DNA of 64,000 nt from an uncultured Clostridia bacterium (GTDB taxonomy: Bacteria > Bacillota > Clostridia > Christensenellales > Borkfalkiaceae), in NCBI GenBank assembly GCA_947623655.1, contig CANQHG010000002.1, positions 50,550 to 114,549 on the forward strand. Reading direction: 5' to 3'. Each line of letters begins with the position of its first letter. Positions within the stretch are counted from its first letter, which is position 1. Positions 34,112 to 45,688 of the stretch are shown piece after piece. The translations under genes were made by a program, and so were the position numbers. Under the pieces are notes generated by a model. The model had not been told where the DNA came from, ran no database searches, and was given only the letters and a program-made list of their open reading frames with translations.

Positions 34112-35140
34112 ATGCTTTTATCTGTCTGTATGATCGTGCGCGACGAAGAAAAAACGCTCCCCCGCTGTCTCGAAAGCATTCGCGGGCTCTTCGACGAGCT
34201 CGTGATCGTCGATACGGGTTCTTCGGACGGCACGGCCGCACTTGCAAAAACGTACACGCCGAACGTCATTTTCCTCCCTTGGAAAGACGACTTTTCCTAT
34301 GCGCGGAATAAAGCCTTCGGCCATGCGAACGGCGAATTTCTCTTGTGGCTTGACGCCGACGACATTGTGGAAGAAACAGACTTCTCCGCCCTGCGCGCGT
34401 TTTTAAAAAATGAGAGCCCCGACATGGTGTTCTGCCCCTATTATGCAGGTATGCTCACCTATGAACGCGAGCGCATCGTCAAGCGCGAAAAAGGGTACAC
34501 GTTTGAGGGGCGGGTGCATGAGGCGATCGTCCCGCGCGGAAAAATTTTACGCTATCCCCTTTTTGTCCGTCATCTTCCGTCCGAAAAACAGCGCGGAAGG
34601 CGCAACCTCGACATTTATCTGAAATGGGCGGAAGAGGAACCCCTCTCCCCGCGCGATCTCTTTTACTACGGCAGAGAACTGTACTATCATAAACTTTACA
34701 CGGAGAGCGCCGCCGTGTTGGAAAAGATGCTGAATGGCAGCGGATGGTATGTCAATCAGATCGCCGCCTGCGAGACCCTGTCCCGCTGCTATGAAGAGAG
34801 CGGGGACGAAAAAAGAGCGCTCGAAGCGCTCTTCAGAAGCTTTTTATTCGGCGAGCCCCGTGCCTTTATCTTGTGCCGTGCCGGCGATCTCTTTTTCCGC
34901 AGAGGAAAATATCGGGAAGCGGCGTTTTGGTACGAGGGCGCCCTGTCCTGCCGCGACCATACGGGGGAGGGCGACTTCGAGGAACCCGCATGCCGTTCCA
35001 CCACCCCCCTCATGCAGCTCGTCGTCTGCTATTGGCGGCTCGGAGAGCGGGAAAAAGCGCTTTCTTATCACAAAAAAGCGGAGGCGATCGCCCCCGCACA
35101 TCCCTCGGTGCTGTTTAACCGAAAGTTTTTTCAAGAATAG
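34112..35140 (+). CDS. Family 2 glycosyltransferase with TPR-like C-terminus
   Basis: LSVCMIVRDEEKTLPRCLESIRGLFDELVIVDTGSSDGTAALAKTY...LWLDADD; RBS gaggag. Confidence 0.92.
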   Translation: MLLSVCMIVRDEEKTLPRCLESIRGLFDELVIVDTGSSDGTAALAKTYTPNVIFLPWKDDFSYARNKAFGHANGEFLLWLDADDIVEETDFSALRAFLKNESPDMVFCPYYAGMLTYERERIVKREKGYTFEGRVHEAIVPRGKILRYPLFVRHLPSEKQRGRRNLDIYLKWAEEEPLSPRDLFYYGRELYYHKLYTESAAVLEKMLNGSGWYVNQIAACETLSRCYEESGDEKRALEALFRSFLFGEPRAFILCRAGDLFFRRGKYREAAFWYEGALSCRDHTGEGDFEEPACRSTTPLMQLVVCYWRLGEREKALSYHKKAEAIAPAHPSVLFNRKFFQE

Positions 35141-35143
35141 CGC

Positions 35144-36679
35144 TTACTCCCATTCGATCGTTGCGGGAGGTTTGGAAGTGATGTCGTAGACCACGCGGTT
35201 GGCATGCTTCACTTCTCCGGCAATGCGGCTTGCCGTCCGTCCGAGCACCTCGTAAGGGATACGCGCCCAGTCCGCCGTCATGGCGTCCACGCTGTGCACG
35301 GCGCGGAGCGCAATGACGTTTTCATACGTCCTGAAGTCCCCCTGCACGCCCACCGTCTTGCTGTCGGTGAGGACGGCGAAATACTGCCAGACGTCCCGAT
35401 CCAGCCCGGCTCTGACAATCTCTTCGCGAAAGATGGCGTCCGCCTCGCGGACGGTCTCCAGCTTCTCCACGGTGACTTCGCCCATGATGCGGATGGCGAG
35501 CGCGGGTCCGGGGCATGGTTGCCGCCAAACGATCTCGTCGGAAAGCCCGAGTTCCTTTCCCACGCTCCGCACTTCGTCCTTAAAAAGGTCGCGCAGAGGC
35601 TCCACGATCTCCTTGAAATCCACAACGGCGGGAAGGCCGCCCACGTTATGGTGTGATTTGATGACGGCGCTCTTGCCGTTGCCGCTCTCGATGACGTCGG
35701 GATAGATCGTCCCCTGCACTAAAAAATCGACCGCGCCGATCTTTTTCGCCTCTCTCTCAAAGACGTCGATAAACAGTTTGCCGATGATCTTGCGCTTCTC
35801 TTCGGGATCGGTCACCCCCCTCAGCGCATTTAAAAAGAGCTCCCGCGCGTCCACTTCGATGAGATTCATCCCCAGTCCGTCGCGAAACACTTTCATGACC
35901 TCTTCGGGCTCGTTCTTGCGGTGCAGGCCGTGATCGACGAACACGCAGGTGAGGTTTTTCCCAGCCGCCCTGTAAACGAGCGTTGCGGCGACGGCGGAGT
36001 CTACCCCGCCCGACATGGCGCAAAGCACTCTCTTGCCGCCGATCTTCTCCTTGAGTTTTGCGACCTCTTCCGCGGCAAAGTTTTTCATCGTCCAATCCCC
36101 TTTCGCCCCGCAGACCCGATAGAGGAAATTTTCGAGCAGACGGTTGCCGTATTCGGAGTGGACGACTTCGGGATGGAACTGTACGCCGTAGATCTTGCGC
36201 CGACGGTCGCCGAAGACGGCAACGGGACAGCTTTCGGTACGTCCGAGCATCGCAAAGCCCTCGGGAAGCGCCGAAACGCGGTCGGTATGGCTCATCCAAC
36301 ACACGCTACTGAGCGGAATGCCCGCAAGGAGCTCGTCTTCCCCGCATAGAGTAAGCAAGGTATTGCCGTATTCGCCCGCCGCGGCATGTTCGACCCCGCC
36401 GCCGAGCGTATGGGCGATGAGCTGGCAGCCGTAGCAGATCCCGAGCACGGGAATTCCGAGTTGTAAGATCTTGGGGTCGACGCGCGGCGCCCCTTTGTCG
36501 TAGACGCTGTTCGGCCCGCCAGTAAAAATGATACCGACGGGGGCGTACGCTTCGATCGCTTCCGCGGTCATCTCGCAAGGCTTCAGGTCACAATAGACGT
36601 TGAGATCGCGCACCCGCCTTGCGATGAGTTGGTTGTACTGTCCGCCGAAATCAAGCACCAGCACTCTCTGATGTTTCAT
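35144..36679 (-). CDS. guaA: GMP synthase (glutamine-hydrolysing)
   Basis: GATase [25 protein letters not shown]-loop, C-terminal [13 protein letters not shown]. Confidence 0.98.
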   Translation of the reverse strand: MKHQRVLVLDFGGQYNQLIARRVRDLNVYCDLKPCEMTAEAIEAYAPVGIIFTGGPNSVYDKGAPRVDPKILQLGIPVLGICYGCQLIAHTLGGGVEHAAAGEYGNTLLTLCGEDELLAGIPLSSVCWMSHTDRVSALPEGFAMLGRTESCPVAVFGDRRRKIYGVQFHPEVVHSEYGNRLLENFLYRVCGAKGDWTMKNFAAEEVAKLKEKIGGKRVLCAMSGGVDSAVAATLVYRAAGKNLTCVFVDHGLHRKNEPEEVMKVFRDGLGMNLIEVDARELFLNALRGVTDPEEKRKIIGKLFIDVFEREAKKIGAVDFLVQGTIYPDVIESGNGKSAVIKSHHNVGGLPAVVDFKEIVEPLRDLFKDEVRSVGKELGLSDEIVWRQPCPGPALAIRIMGEVTVEKLETVREADAIFREEIVRAGLDRDVWQYFAVLTDSKTVGVQGDFRTYENVIALRAVHSVDAMTADWARIPYEVLGRTASRIAGEVKHANRVVYDITSKPPATIEWE

Positions 36680-36693
36680 ACTTTCTCCGTTTG

Positions 36694-36717
36694 AAAAACG
36701 CCCGTACGGGCGTTTTT
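36694..36717. terminator. Bidirectional terminator-like hairpin between guaB and guaA
   Basis: AAAAA-CGCCCGTACGGGCG-TTTTT (36694-36717). Confidence 0.65.
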
Positions 36718-36720
36718 ATA

Positions 36721-38788
<2,068 letters not shown>

Positions 38789-38906
38789 GCCGCTCCTTTT
38801 TTCAGCCGTATAACGGTTTTACCCATTCTATCACACGGGCGAAAAAAATGCAACCGTATCGATAGAAAAAGTCATGAACTTTCCCCTTTTTTCATATGGA
38901 TATAGC

Positions 38907-39569
38907 ATGAAAAAACACATAATTCCATTATTCTTGCTTTTGATCTTCCCACTCGCTCTCACCGCTTGCGGAAAATCGTACGACTACACCGCCCACATCT
39001 CCGAACTCAGATCGGATATCTTCATGGCGCAAACGGAAGAGTTTTCGCTCACCCTCACGTGCGTGTCGCGCGAGTATCCCTATGCGGCGGACGGGGTTGC
39101 CTGCCCCCGCTCCGACGTGGTGGAAATTTCCCTCATTCCCGCCGTCAAAGAGGAGAGCTACAGCGTCTATTTCAAGACAGCAACGGGCGAACAGGGCGGT
39201 GAAACGGCCTTCAGAAACACATTCGGCGATTTCTTCTTCTCGGAGAGCGTGACGGAGTTCCCCGAGGGAAGCGTGTCTCTCCGCGTCACCTGGGGCAACG
39301 AGACCCGCGAAGTGACGGCAACCTCGGTGAAAAACGAAAAAACGGCGTCTTGCGACCAAGCGCTCGGCTTTGCGATCGAAGCCGAAAAAGAGCGTGTGGA
39401 ACGCATGACGGCAGGCGGCGTGTTTTTGGGTGAGTTTCATGTGCGGTTGCTGAGAAGAGATAAAAATTATTATTATGTGGGGATCATTGATAAGGAAGGA
39501 GAGACGCTCTCCCTGCTTTTGGATAGTGAGACGGGCGAAGTTCTCGCCCGCCGCGACACCCGCGTATGA
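38907..39569 (+). CDS. Small lipoprotein of unknown function
   Basis: MKKHIIPLFLLLIFPLALTACGKSYDY (lipobox LTAC); start set at the internal Met. Confidence 0.82.
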   Translation: MKKHIIPLFLLLIFPLALTACGKSYDYTAHISELRSDIFMAQTEEFSLTLTCVSREYPYAADGVACPRSDVVEISLIPAVKEESYSVYFKTATGEQGGETAFRNTFGDFFFSESVTEFPEGSVSLRVTWGNETREVTATSVKNEKTASCDQALGFAIEAEKERVERMTAGGVFLGEFHVRLLRRDKNYYYVGIIDKEGETLSLLLDSETGEVLARRDTRV

Positions 39570-39628
39570 ACTTCGGCGCCTATATGGAGCCTTGTGCCCC
39601 CTCCGAGGAGGGGGCAACGATTTCAGAA

Positions 39629-39680
39629 TATGCCCACCTCAGTCGCCTGCGGCGACAGCTCCTCCTTGGGAGGAGCCTTG
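39629..39680. repeat. Intergenic palindromic repeat (family A copy 2)
   Basis: 30 nt identical to 737-766, followed by related cctcc...ggaggagcc hairpin. Confidence 0.7.
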
Positions 39681-39688
39681 ACATGAGA

Positions 39689-39726
39689 CAAACAAAAACG
39701 CGGCTTTCGCCGCGTTTTTGTTTGTG
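39689..39726. terminator. Bidirectional terminator between convergent genes
   Basis: Perfect ACAAACAAAAACGCGGC-tttc-GCCGCGTTTTTGTTTGT palindrome. Confidence 0.9.
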
Positions 39727-39734
39727 ATCTTTGA

Positions 39735-42700
39735 TCATTCAGACCATTCGCCGTCATAGAGGTAGACTCCATTATCTTTCTTGATAATGATCTTTGTGGA
39801 AATCTTCCAGCTCTTATCCTCTATAGCAAAGTCGCTGTATTTGTTATCCAGAGTTTTGATCCAATCATTAAAACCTGAATACACCAAATACCCATTTGTG
39901 ACGCCGCCAGTAATTTCCTTTTTTATCTCTTCTTTCTTGTTTCCCTCTTCGCCGTCAAGTTGATAAATGACAAGATTATTCTCATTTTCCCAATAAAGAG
40001 CCAGATAAATAGCATCGTCGCCCTTTGTCAGCTTAAACAGAATTCTTTCCGCGATGCCTTTCGTAAAGACGTCTCCGGCATTGCTAAATCCCCACTTCTC
40101 AATGCCACCACGGACAAATTCAATCGCATCATTGCCATTGTCTTGCGCCTGTGCTTTATTGGGAGCGGCAAATAAGTAATCGTAATCATGCTCTGTCCCG
40201 ATTTCGAACGTAAAAATGTTAGACAAAGTATGATCGTTCATTGACGAGCTGCGCACAACGCCATCCACAGTATCTGTTTGATACACAAGGAGCATCAATC
40301 TGCGCTGGCCTTGAATTCCATAGACGGAAAGCGTGTATTTGAGCAAATCAAGCGTCGCGATCTCACTCTTTTCTACCCGATACAACAACGGCATTGCTTT
40401 GATCGTGAAGTCTGAGTTGTCAAACCATGCATCGTTTGCATCTGCAATATCTTCTGCATTATAGATATCATAGTAGGTTGCTCTTGCTTCAGTATTTTCG
40501 TTTCCGTAGTTTTGAATCTTTCCGTCGGAATTATACAATCTGTATTCGTCAGTTTCGCCTTTCCACAAATTGCTGTACGAACTGCCAAAAGAAACGCTCT
40601 TTTCGCTTGCGTCGATTCCTTTTGCCTGAATTTTATAGGCCAATTCGGTTACTTCGCTATCGGACGGCAATCCGTTTACCGTCATACTGATTTTGTATGC
40701 ATCGGTTGCATACTCAACGGCAACTGTGGCCTCTCCCGATTGCGAGCCCCTCGTATAATTCGCCGTCACGACGGGTTCCGTTTCAAGTTGAACGGGCTTT
40801 CCCTCTTTATCGAAGAATCTGAGGAAAACAATATATTCAGTTCTTGCGGTTCCATTCGCATGAGGGAAGTAGAAATCATACTCTTCGGGTTTTCTCTCAA
40901 AAGTAACAGTCAAGCTCTTTTGAGCGCCGATTTCAAGCGTTTCGTAAGACGTTTCGCCGCTTTGAAGAATTTTTGTCACGCCGTCATCGTCAATAATCGC
41001 AATATAACCCTCTGCGATCGTAAGATTGATTTTAACGACATCGCCGATAAAGTAGCTTTCGCTCTCGAGTGCGGCTGTGTTGCCCTCGCCTGCATTTTCT
41101 ACCTTAAACTGCACATCGGAGGGTTGCTTATCGGTCTTCGGATATACGGCGCGCGCGATCTCGGTCTGTCCCGCGTCATCGGAATAGAAGATGAATGTGT
41201 ACGTCTCGGGATAAGGTTCAGGCGCGCGAATAGCATGAATGTTGAATTGGACATCTCTTGCAACCACAAAGTCATTACCGCTCTGCAATGTCCCATTGAC
41301 ACGAACAGACTTTACAATATCTTGGATAGATTGCATATCTTCGTGGCTCATAGTTACACTGATCCATTCGCCACCATATTGGATAATACTTGTGATTTCA
41401 AGATTTTTGACTTGAGGCGGTTCTTCGCCCGATTGGGTAAACGTGACGACGATGCTCTTGGCGGCGTCGACGGTGATCGTATAGGTCAAAGCGCCTTGCA
41501 GGTCAACCGGTTCGTCGTTGATCTTGACTTCTACGGTATAGCCCTGTTGAAGCGTGATCGTGAGGGTCATCTGCGTATCTTTGGCGATCGCATCCCCTTC
41601 TTTGGGATCGAGCTCGGCCGTGTTGCCTTCGTTTCCGCCGTTATTCACCGTAAGAGTTACCGCAAAAGTCTCGCTCTCGCCCTCAGCAGGTGCAACCTCG
41701 ATATCGAAAGAAGTTGTCGCATCTCCGCCAACCGTCAAATACACCAAGAGATAAACAGTGAACGTTTTTGCCTCTTCGAATTTGTAGGTTTCCATGGGGT
41801 CGATCCCACCGGGTGCCCCGACGCGCATGATAACATTTGTCTGCACCACAGGCTCTCCGGCGCGAGGATAGTAGGTGACGGTAAAGTCGCTCTTGGTAAG
41901 CGTGTCGCCTACATGGAACGATTTCAACACTTCCACTTTCAGTCCTGTAAATTGAACTTCAAGCGTATATTCACCGGTTTGGCTCACTTCGCCATATTGA
42001 TAGGTTACCTTTATCGTATATGTGCCCTCTTCAGTGAAAGCGTTTTCTATCACTTTTCCGTCTTTCTCGATCGAGAGGGTGTAGTCAAATACTTCTCTGA
42101 CATCGTCCTCGCCGAAATGAGCCATAACAGTGAGGTCTTGCGCCGTAAGCGTATCGCCCGTGTAGAATGTCTTTTCCTCTTTTAAGGCAACGGTCACGCT
42201 CGAAAGCAGCGCCAAAGGCTTGCTTTCAACGGTGATGTTATAAGTAGCCGTCTGGTCTTGATAGGTAACGGTAACGGTTTGGGATGCCGTGGTGAGTTTA
42301 CGCTCTTCGTCAAGACCGTCTGCCAATACAGAATAGCCTTCCGTCAAGACGATAGAGAACTCACGCGGTTCATTTTCAGCATTCTTTACGCCGGTGTATT
42401 TTGCGGTGACGACAAGGTTATCGTAGGTGAGCTCGTCGCCCTCGGTGAAATTGTTTTGTACCTTTTCGGTATTCAGCTCGATCCCGTTATATGTCGCCTC
42501 GGAAAGCGGTTTGACTACAACTGTATATTTCACATTTTGTTCCGCACGGGTAACAACGAACTCAATCGATCCGCGTTCCACGTCTTCTTGGGTAAAGATG
42601 CGATCGCCCGCCGTGACGTTTTGATTGCTTTCAAACACATTAAAAACGCCTTCTCCTTTCCATTCTGCAGTTTGGCCATTGTCCCAATACTCCAATAAGA

Positions 42701-45419
42701 CAAGAGTCTTTCTCGGCTCATATCTTTCACCGACGTAGTAAACGGTGATGAGAGTTTCTTCTTGCAGTCCAAACATGATGACTTCAACGGTATAAGGTTC
42801 GCCATACTCCGTGCCGTCTACGTAAATATGTACGGTATAACTACCGGCAGGAGTTTTGCCGTTGGCGTTCTTAAAGATATTGGTGTCATCAACAAAGGAA
42901 TATTTTTGCTCGCCTTGGAAAAGTTCAAAGGTATAGTCGCCCGCCTGAAGCGTTTCATCTTCTCTGCGGTCGCTTTCATAATCCTTTTTCACGATAAGGC
43001 CGTTTGTATCAAAGGCATGGCCGACGTAGAATTTCTTTGTCGCGTTTGTGCTATCAACCGTAATAGTAAACTTTGTAGAGTCCCAAATCGCCGTGACGGT
43101 GACATCGGCATTGACAGTGATCTCCGTACCCGCCATTTTCTCTTCGCCGTTCACGTTCCAGCCGTAGAATTCCCAACCCTCGGCAGCTGCGAGCGCATCG
43201 GGAAGCTTCACCGTGAGGCCTTTATCCCCTGTCTTGGCGGCGGGAGCCTGAACGTCTGCCGCGGCATGATTATTTTCGCCTTCGCCGAGCGAATAGGTAA
43301 CGGTGACTTGTTCGATCCAAGTTGCCGTGTAGGTGACGGTAACGTCGGCATGCGCAAGCGTGAGGGTGAGAGCACCTTCGTTATTCACGAATTCGGCGCC
43401 GCTGACTTCAACCGTCCAACCCGTGAAACGGAACTTCGTTTTTGCGGGATCTTGCGGTTTGGCGACGGTGGCCGTTGCGCCGTTTTCGCTCCTTGTAACT
43501 TCGGGCGCGGCGACGTTTTCGGCTTCCTTAAATACAAATTTGATCTCGACCTGCTCGGCGTTGAACGCGATCTCGATATTCGCCTCGTTGATCGTGACCT
43601 TATAAGCGCCGCTTCCATCGGCCGTGAGCGTTTCTGTGCCGTTCATGACTGTGACCTTATAGCCCGCATCCACTTCGAGCGTGAAAGTCACCTCGGTATC
43701 GTTGTGCAAATAGCCCTCTTGGGAGAACGTGGCCTTGACATGATCGTTCTGTTGCGCCGTGACGGTGTAGAGCTGTTCCCACTGCGCCGTGATCGTGGTG
43801 TTGGCGGTAATCTGAACTTGCGCATCGGCCTCTTGCAACTCTTCGGCTTCGCCGACTTTCCAGCCGAGGAACTCGTGGCCTTCCCATACGGGCGCCGCGG
43901 GCAGAGTATAGGGCACCTGCTCGGTCGCCGTATCCGCTTTATCCTCGGTCCCGTTGCCGTATACGATCGTCACATTGTATGTATGAGGGATCACTTTAAC
44001 GGTGTAGGTCGCAGTTAAATTTCCTTTCTCGTAGGAGACGGTAACTGTGAACTCGCCCGCCTTTGTCATATCGGGGGTGTATGTTACTTTGTAATCCTCC
44101 GCGTCGAGGGCTCTCTCGGAGTCGTCGTCGTAGACAACGGCAACGGTGAGACCGTCGGTGGAGAATTCATCGCCGATATAATACTCGGCCGTATACCCGC
44201 TCAGCTTGAGGGACTTCATCACCCAAATCGTGGGTGTGCCGTTTACATTGCGCCAATAGTCGCTTTCGTCTGCGGGCGTCGCCGCGGAGAAGTAGTAGAC
44301 GTGAACCCCGGGAAGCTTATCGGCAAAAGAAGTGAGCCAATTCTCCGAAGTTCCGTAGTAGAACCAGGCGATCTCGCCGAGCCCCGTGAGCCCGCCGATG
44401 TCGGTGTAAACGTTTTCGCCGATCACGGGAAGCACAACGCCTTTTAGAGCGGAGCATCCTGCAAATGCATCTTGGCCGACGGTTTTGAGCGTGGCGGGAA
44501 GTTCCACAAAATCGAGCGCGTCGAGGCCTTTGAACGCGCCGTCCGCAATAACGAGGGTGCCGTTATTTACAGTGTACTTATATTGACCCCCCCCGTTTTC
44601 CAAAGCGGTTGCAGCGCGGGCCAGACGGGGCGCGGGTACAGGTGCAACCTCGGCAACTTTCACTTTGAGGAGGAATTTGCCGTTATAGAGCGAGTCGAAC
44701 TGCTCGCCGTCTGTCCAGCTCTTTTCTTCCCATGCGGTGCCCGTGAAAGCGTCTTCACCGACGGAGACGACCGTTTCGGGAATGGTAACATCGTCGAGAG
44801 CGGAGCAATCTTTAAATGCGTTCGCGCCGATCGTCTCGGTGCCGTCTTGCAGCTCGAGCTCTTTAATGCCCGTGCAGCCCGCAAACGCGTTGTCGCCGAT
44901 CTCCGCAGTGCCCTGAATCGTCACGTCCGTGATCGTGGTGTTGCCTGCGAAAGCGTTTTCCGCGACGACGACCTTTTTGCCGTTGTATTCCTTGGGAATG
45001 ATAACTTCGGTCTCGGGAGAATCCTTTACGCCCTGAACGACCACTACGGGATTTTTGGGATCGGAATTATCTTCCTGCAAACTGAATGCGACTTTCTTGC
45101 CGCAGATGTTACATTCGCCTTTCCCCAAGTCGACGTCGTGCGAGGTGCCGTCGGCGGGAATGGTGTAGGTGTAACCCTGCCCGCAGACCGTGCAAAAATG
45201 CATGCCGACGCCGGGCGTCACGCATGTCTGCGGATAAATGATGTAGCCGTTGTCTTCGCTGAAGTCATGCTCCGTGCAAGGCTGCGAAGGGCCGGGATTT
45301 TCGTCCGCATGCGCCGTCGCACTGCGGTTGAACGCGATCCCCGCCACGGCGAGCATCACACAGAGCAAGAACGAAAGGACGAAAACGGTTGATTTTTTGA
45401 GCGTTGAATGTTTGCCCAT
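39735..45419 (-). CDS. Large secreted surface protein: N-terminal CxxC module, LRR_5, InlB and bacterial Ig-like repeats
   Basis: Start at MGKHSTLKKSTVFVLSFLLCVMLAVAGIAF (RBS aaggag); CTVCG/CNICG; LRR_5 AFAGCTGIKELELQDGTETIGANAF; InlB YTLPAAPVWEGHEFLGWKVGE; paralogue of the 45689-52684 product. Confidence 0.9.
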   Translation of the reverse strand: MGKHSTLKKSTVFVLSFLLCVMLAVAGIAFNRSATAHADENPGPSQPCTEHDFSEDNGYIIYPQTCVTPGVGMHFCTVCGQGYTYTIPADGTSHDVDLGKGECNICGKKVAFSLQEDNSDPKNPVVVVQGVKDSPETEVIIPKEYNGKKVVVAENAFAGNTTITDVTIQGTAEIGDNAFAGCTGIKELELQDGTETIGANAFKDCSALDDVTIPETVVSVGEDAFTGTAWEEKSWTDGEQFDSLYNGKFLLKVKVAEVAPVPAPRLARAATALENGGGQYKYTVNNGTLVIADGAFKGLDALDFVELPATLKTVGQDAFAGCSALKGVVLPVIGENVYTDIGGLTGLGEIAWFYYGTSENWLTSFADKLPGVHVYYFSAATPADESDYWRNVNGTPTIWVMKSLKLSGYTAEYYIGDEFSTDGLTVAVVYDDDSERALDAEDYKVTYTPDMTKAGEFTVTVSYEKGNLTATYTVKVIPHTYNVTIVYGNGTEDKADTATEQVPYTLPAAPVWEGHEFLGWKVGEAEELQEADAQVQITANTTITAQWEQLYTVTAQQNDHVKATFSQEGYLHNDTEVTFTLEVDAGYKVTVMNGTETLTADGSGAYKVTINEANIEIAFNAEQVEIKFVFKEAENVAAPEVTRSENGATATVAKPQDPAKTKFRFTGWTVEVSGAEFVNNEGALTLTLAHADVTVTYTATWIEQVTVTYSLGEGENNHAAADVQAPAAKTGDKGLTVKLPDALAAAEGWEFYGWNVNGEEKMAGTEITVNADVTVTAIWDSTKFTITVDSTNATKKFYVGHAFDTNGLIVKKDYESDRREDETLQAGDYTFELFQGEQKYSFVDDTNIFKNANGKTPAGSYTVHIYVDGTEYGEPYTVEVIMFGLQEETLITVYYVGERYEPRKTLVLLEYWDNGQTAEWKGEGVFNVFESNQNVTAGDRIFTQEDVERGSIEFVVTRAEQNVKYTVVVKPLSEATYNGIELNTEKVQNNFTEGDELTYDNLVVTAKYTGVKNAENEPREFSIVLTEGYSVLADGLDEERKLTTASQTVTVTYQDQTATYNITVESKPLALLSSVTVALKEEKTFYTGDTLTAQDLTVMAHFGEDDVREVFDYTLSIEKDGKVIENAFTEEGTYTIKVTYQYGEVSQTGEYTLEVQFTGLKVEVLKSFHVGDTLTKSDFTVTYYPRAGEPVVQTNVIMRVGAPGGIDPMETYKFEEAKTFTVYLLVYLTVGGDATTSFDIEVAPAEGESETFAVTLTVNNGGNEGNTAELDPKEGDAIAKDTQMTLTITLQQGYTVEVKINDEPVDLQGALTYTITVDAAKSIVVTFTQSGEEPPQVKNLEITSIIQYGGEWISVTMSHEDMQSIQDIVKSVRVNGTLQSGNDFVVARDVQFNIHAIRAPEPYPETYTFIFYSDDAGQTEIARAVYPKTDKQPSDVQFKVENAGEGNTAALESESYFIGDVVKINLTIAEGYIAIIDDDGVTKILQSGETSYETLEIGAQKSLTVTFERKPEEYDFYFPHANGTARTEYIVFLRFFDKEGKPVQLETEPVVTANYTRGSQSGEATVAVEYATDAYKISMTVNGLPSDSEVTELAYKIQAKGIDASEKSVSFGSSYSNLWKGETDEYRLYNSDGKIQNYGNENTEARATYYDIYNAEDIADANDAWFDNSDFTIKAMPLLYRVEKSEIATLDLLKYTLSVYGIQGQRRLMLLVYQTDTVDGVVRSSSMNDHTLSNIFTFEIGTEHDYDYLFAAPNKAQAQDNGNDAIEFVRGGIEKWGFSNAGDVFTKGIAERILFKLTKGDDAIYLALYWENENNLVIYQLDGEEGNKKEEIKKEITGGVTNGYLVYSGFNDWIKTLDNKYSDFAIEDKSWKISTKIIIKKDNGVYLYDGEWSE

Positions 45420-45480
45420 ACTGTCTCCTTTGCCCGATATCCGCTCCCCCACGGCTTACGGGCGATATTAAATCATTCTT

Positions 45481-45509
45481 ATTTTACATGAAATGTTTGA
45501 TATTGTCAA
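45481..45509 (-). promoter_or_regulatory. Sigma-A promoter of the 39735-45419 gene
   Basis: TTGACA - 17 nt - TAAAAT on the minus strand. Confidence 0.8.
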
Positions 45510-45646
45510 TATCATTCGAAAAAAATGATAGAAAGATTGTATAAAACTTTAAATATTTTCATATTGAAATTATACCGAAATAAAAAGGGTATAAATATAG
45601 TATGCCATTTACACGCCCGTCGGGGGGAAGTCTTGCGTCCAAACAT

Positions 45647-45675
45647 AAAAAAACTCCCCCGAGGGGGAGTTTTTT
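45647..45675. terminator. Terminator downstream of the 45689-52684 gene
   Basis: AAAAAAACTCCCCC-GAGGGGGAGTTTTTT. Confidence 0.85.
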
Positions 45676-45688
45676 AATGACGCGCAAT

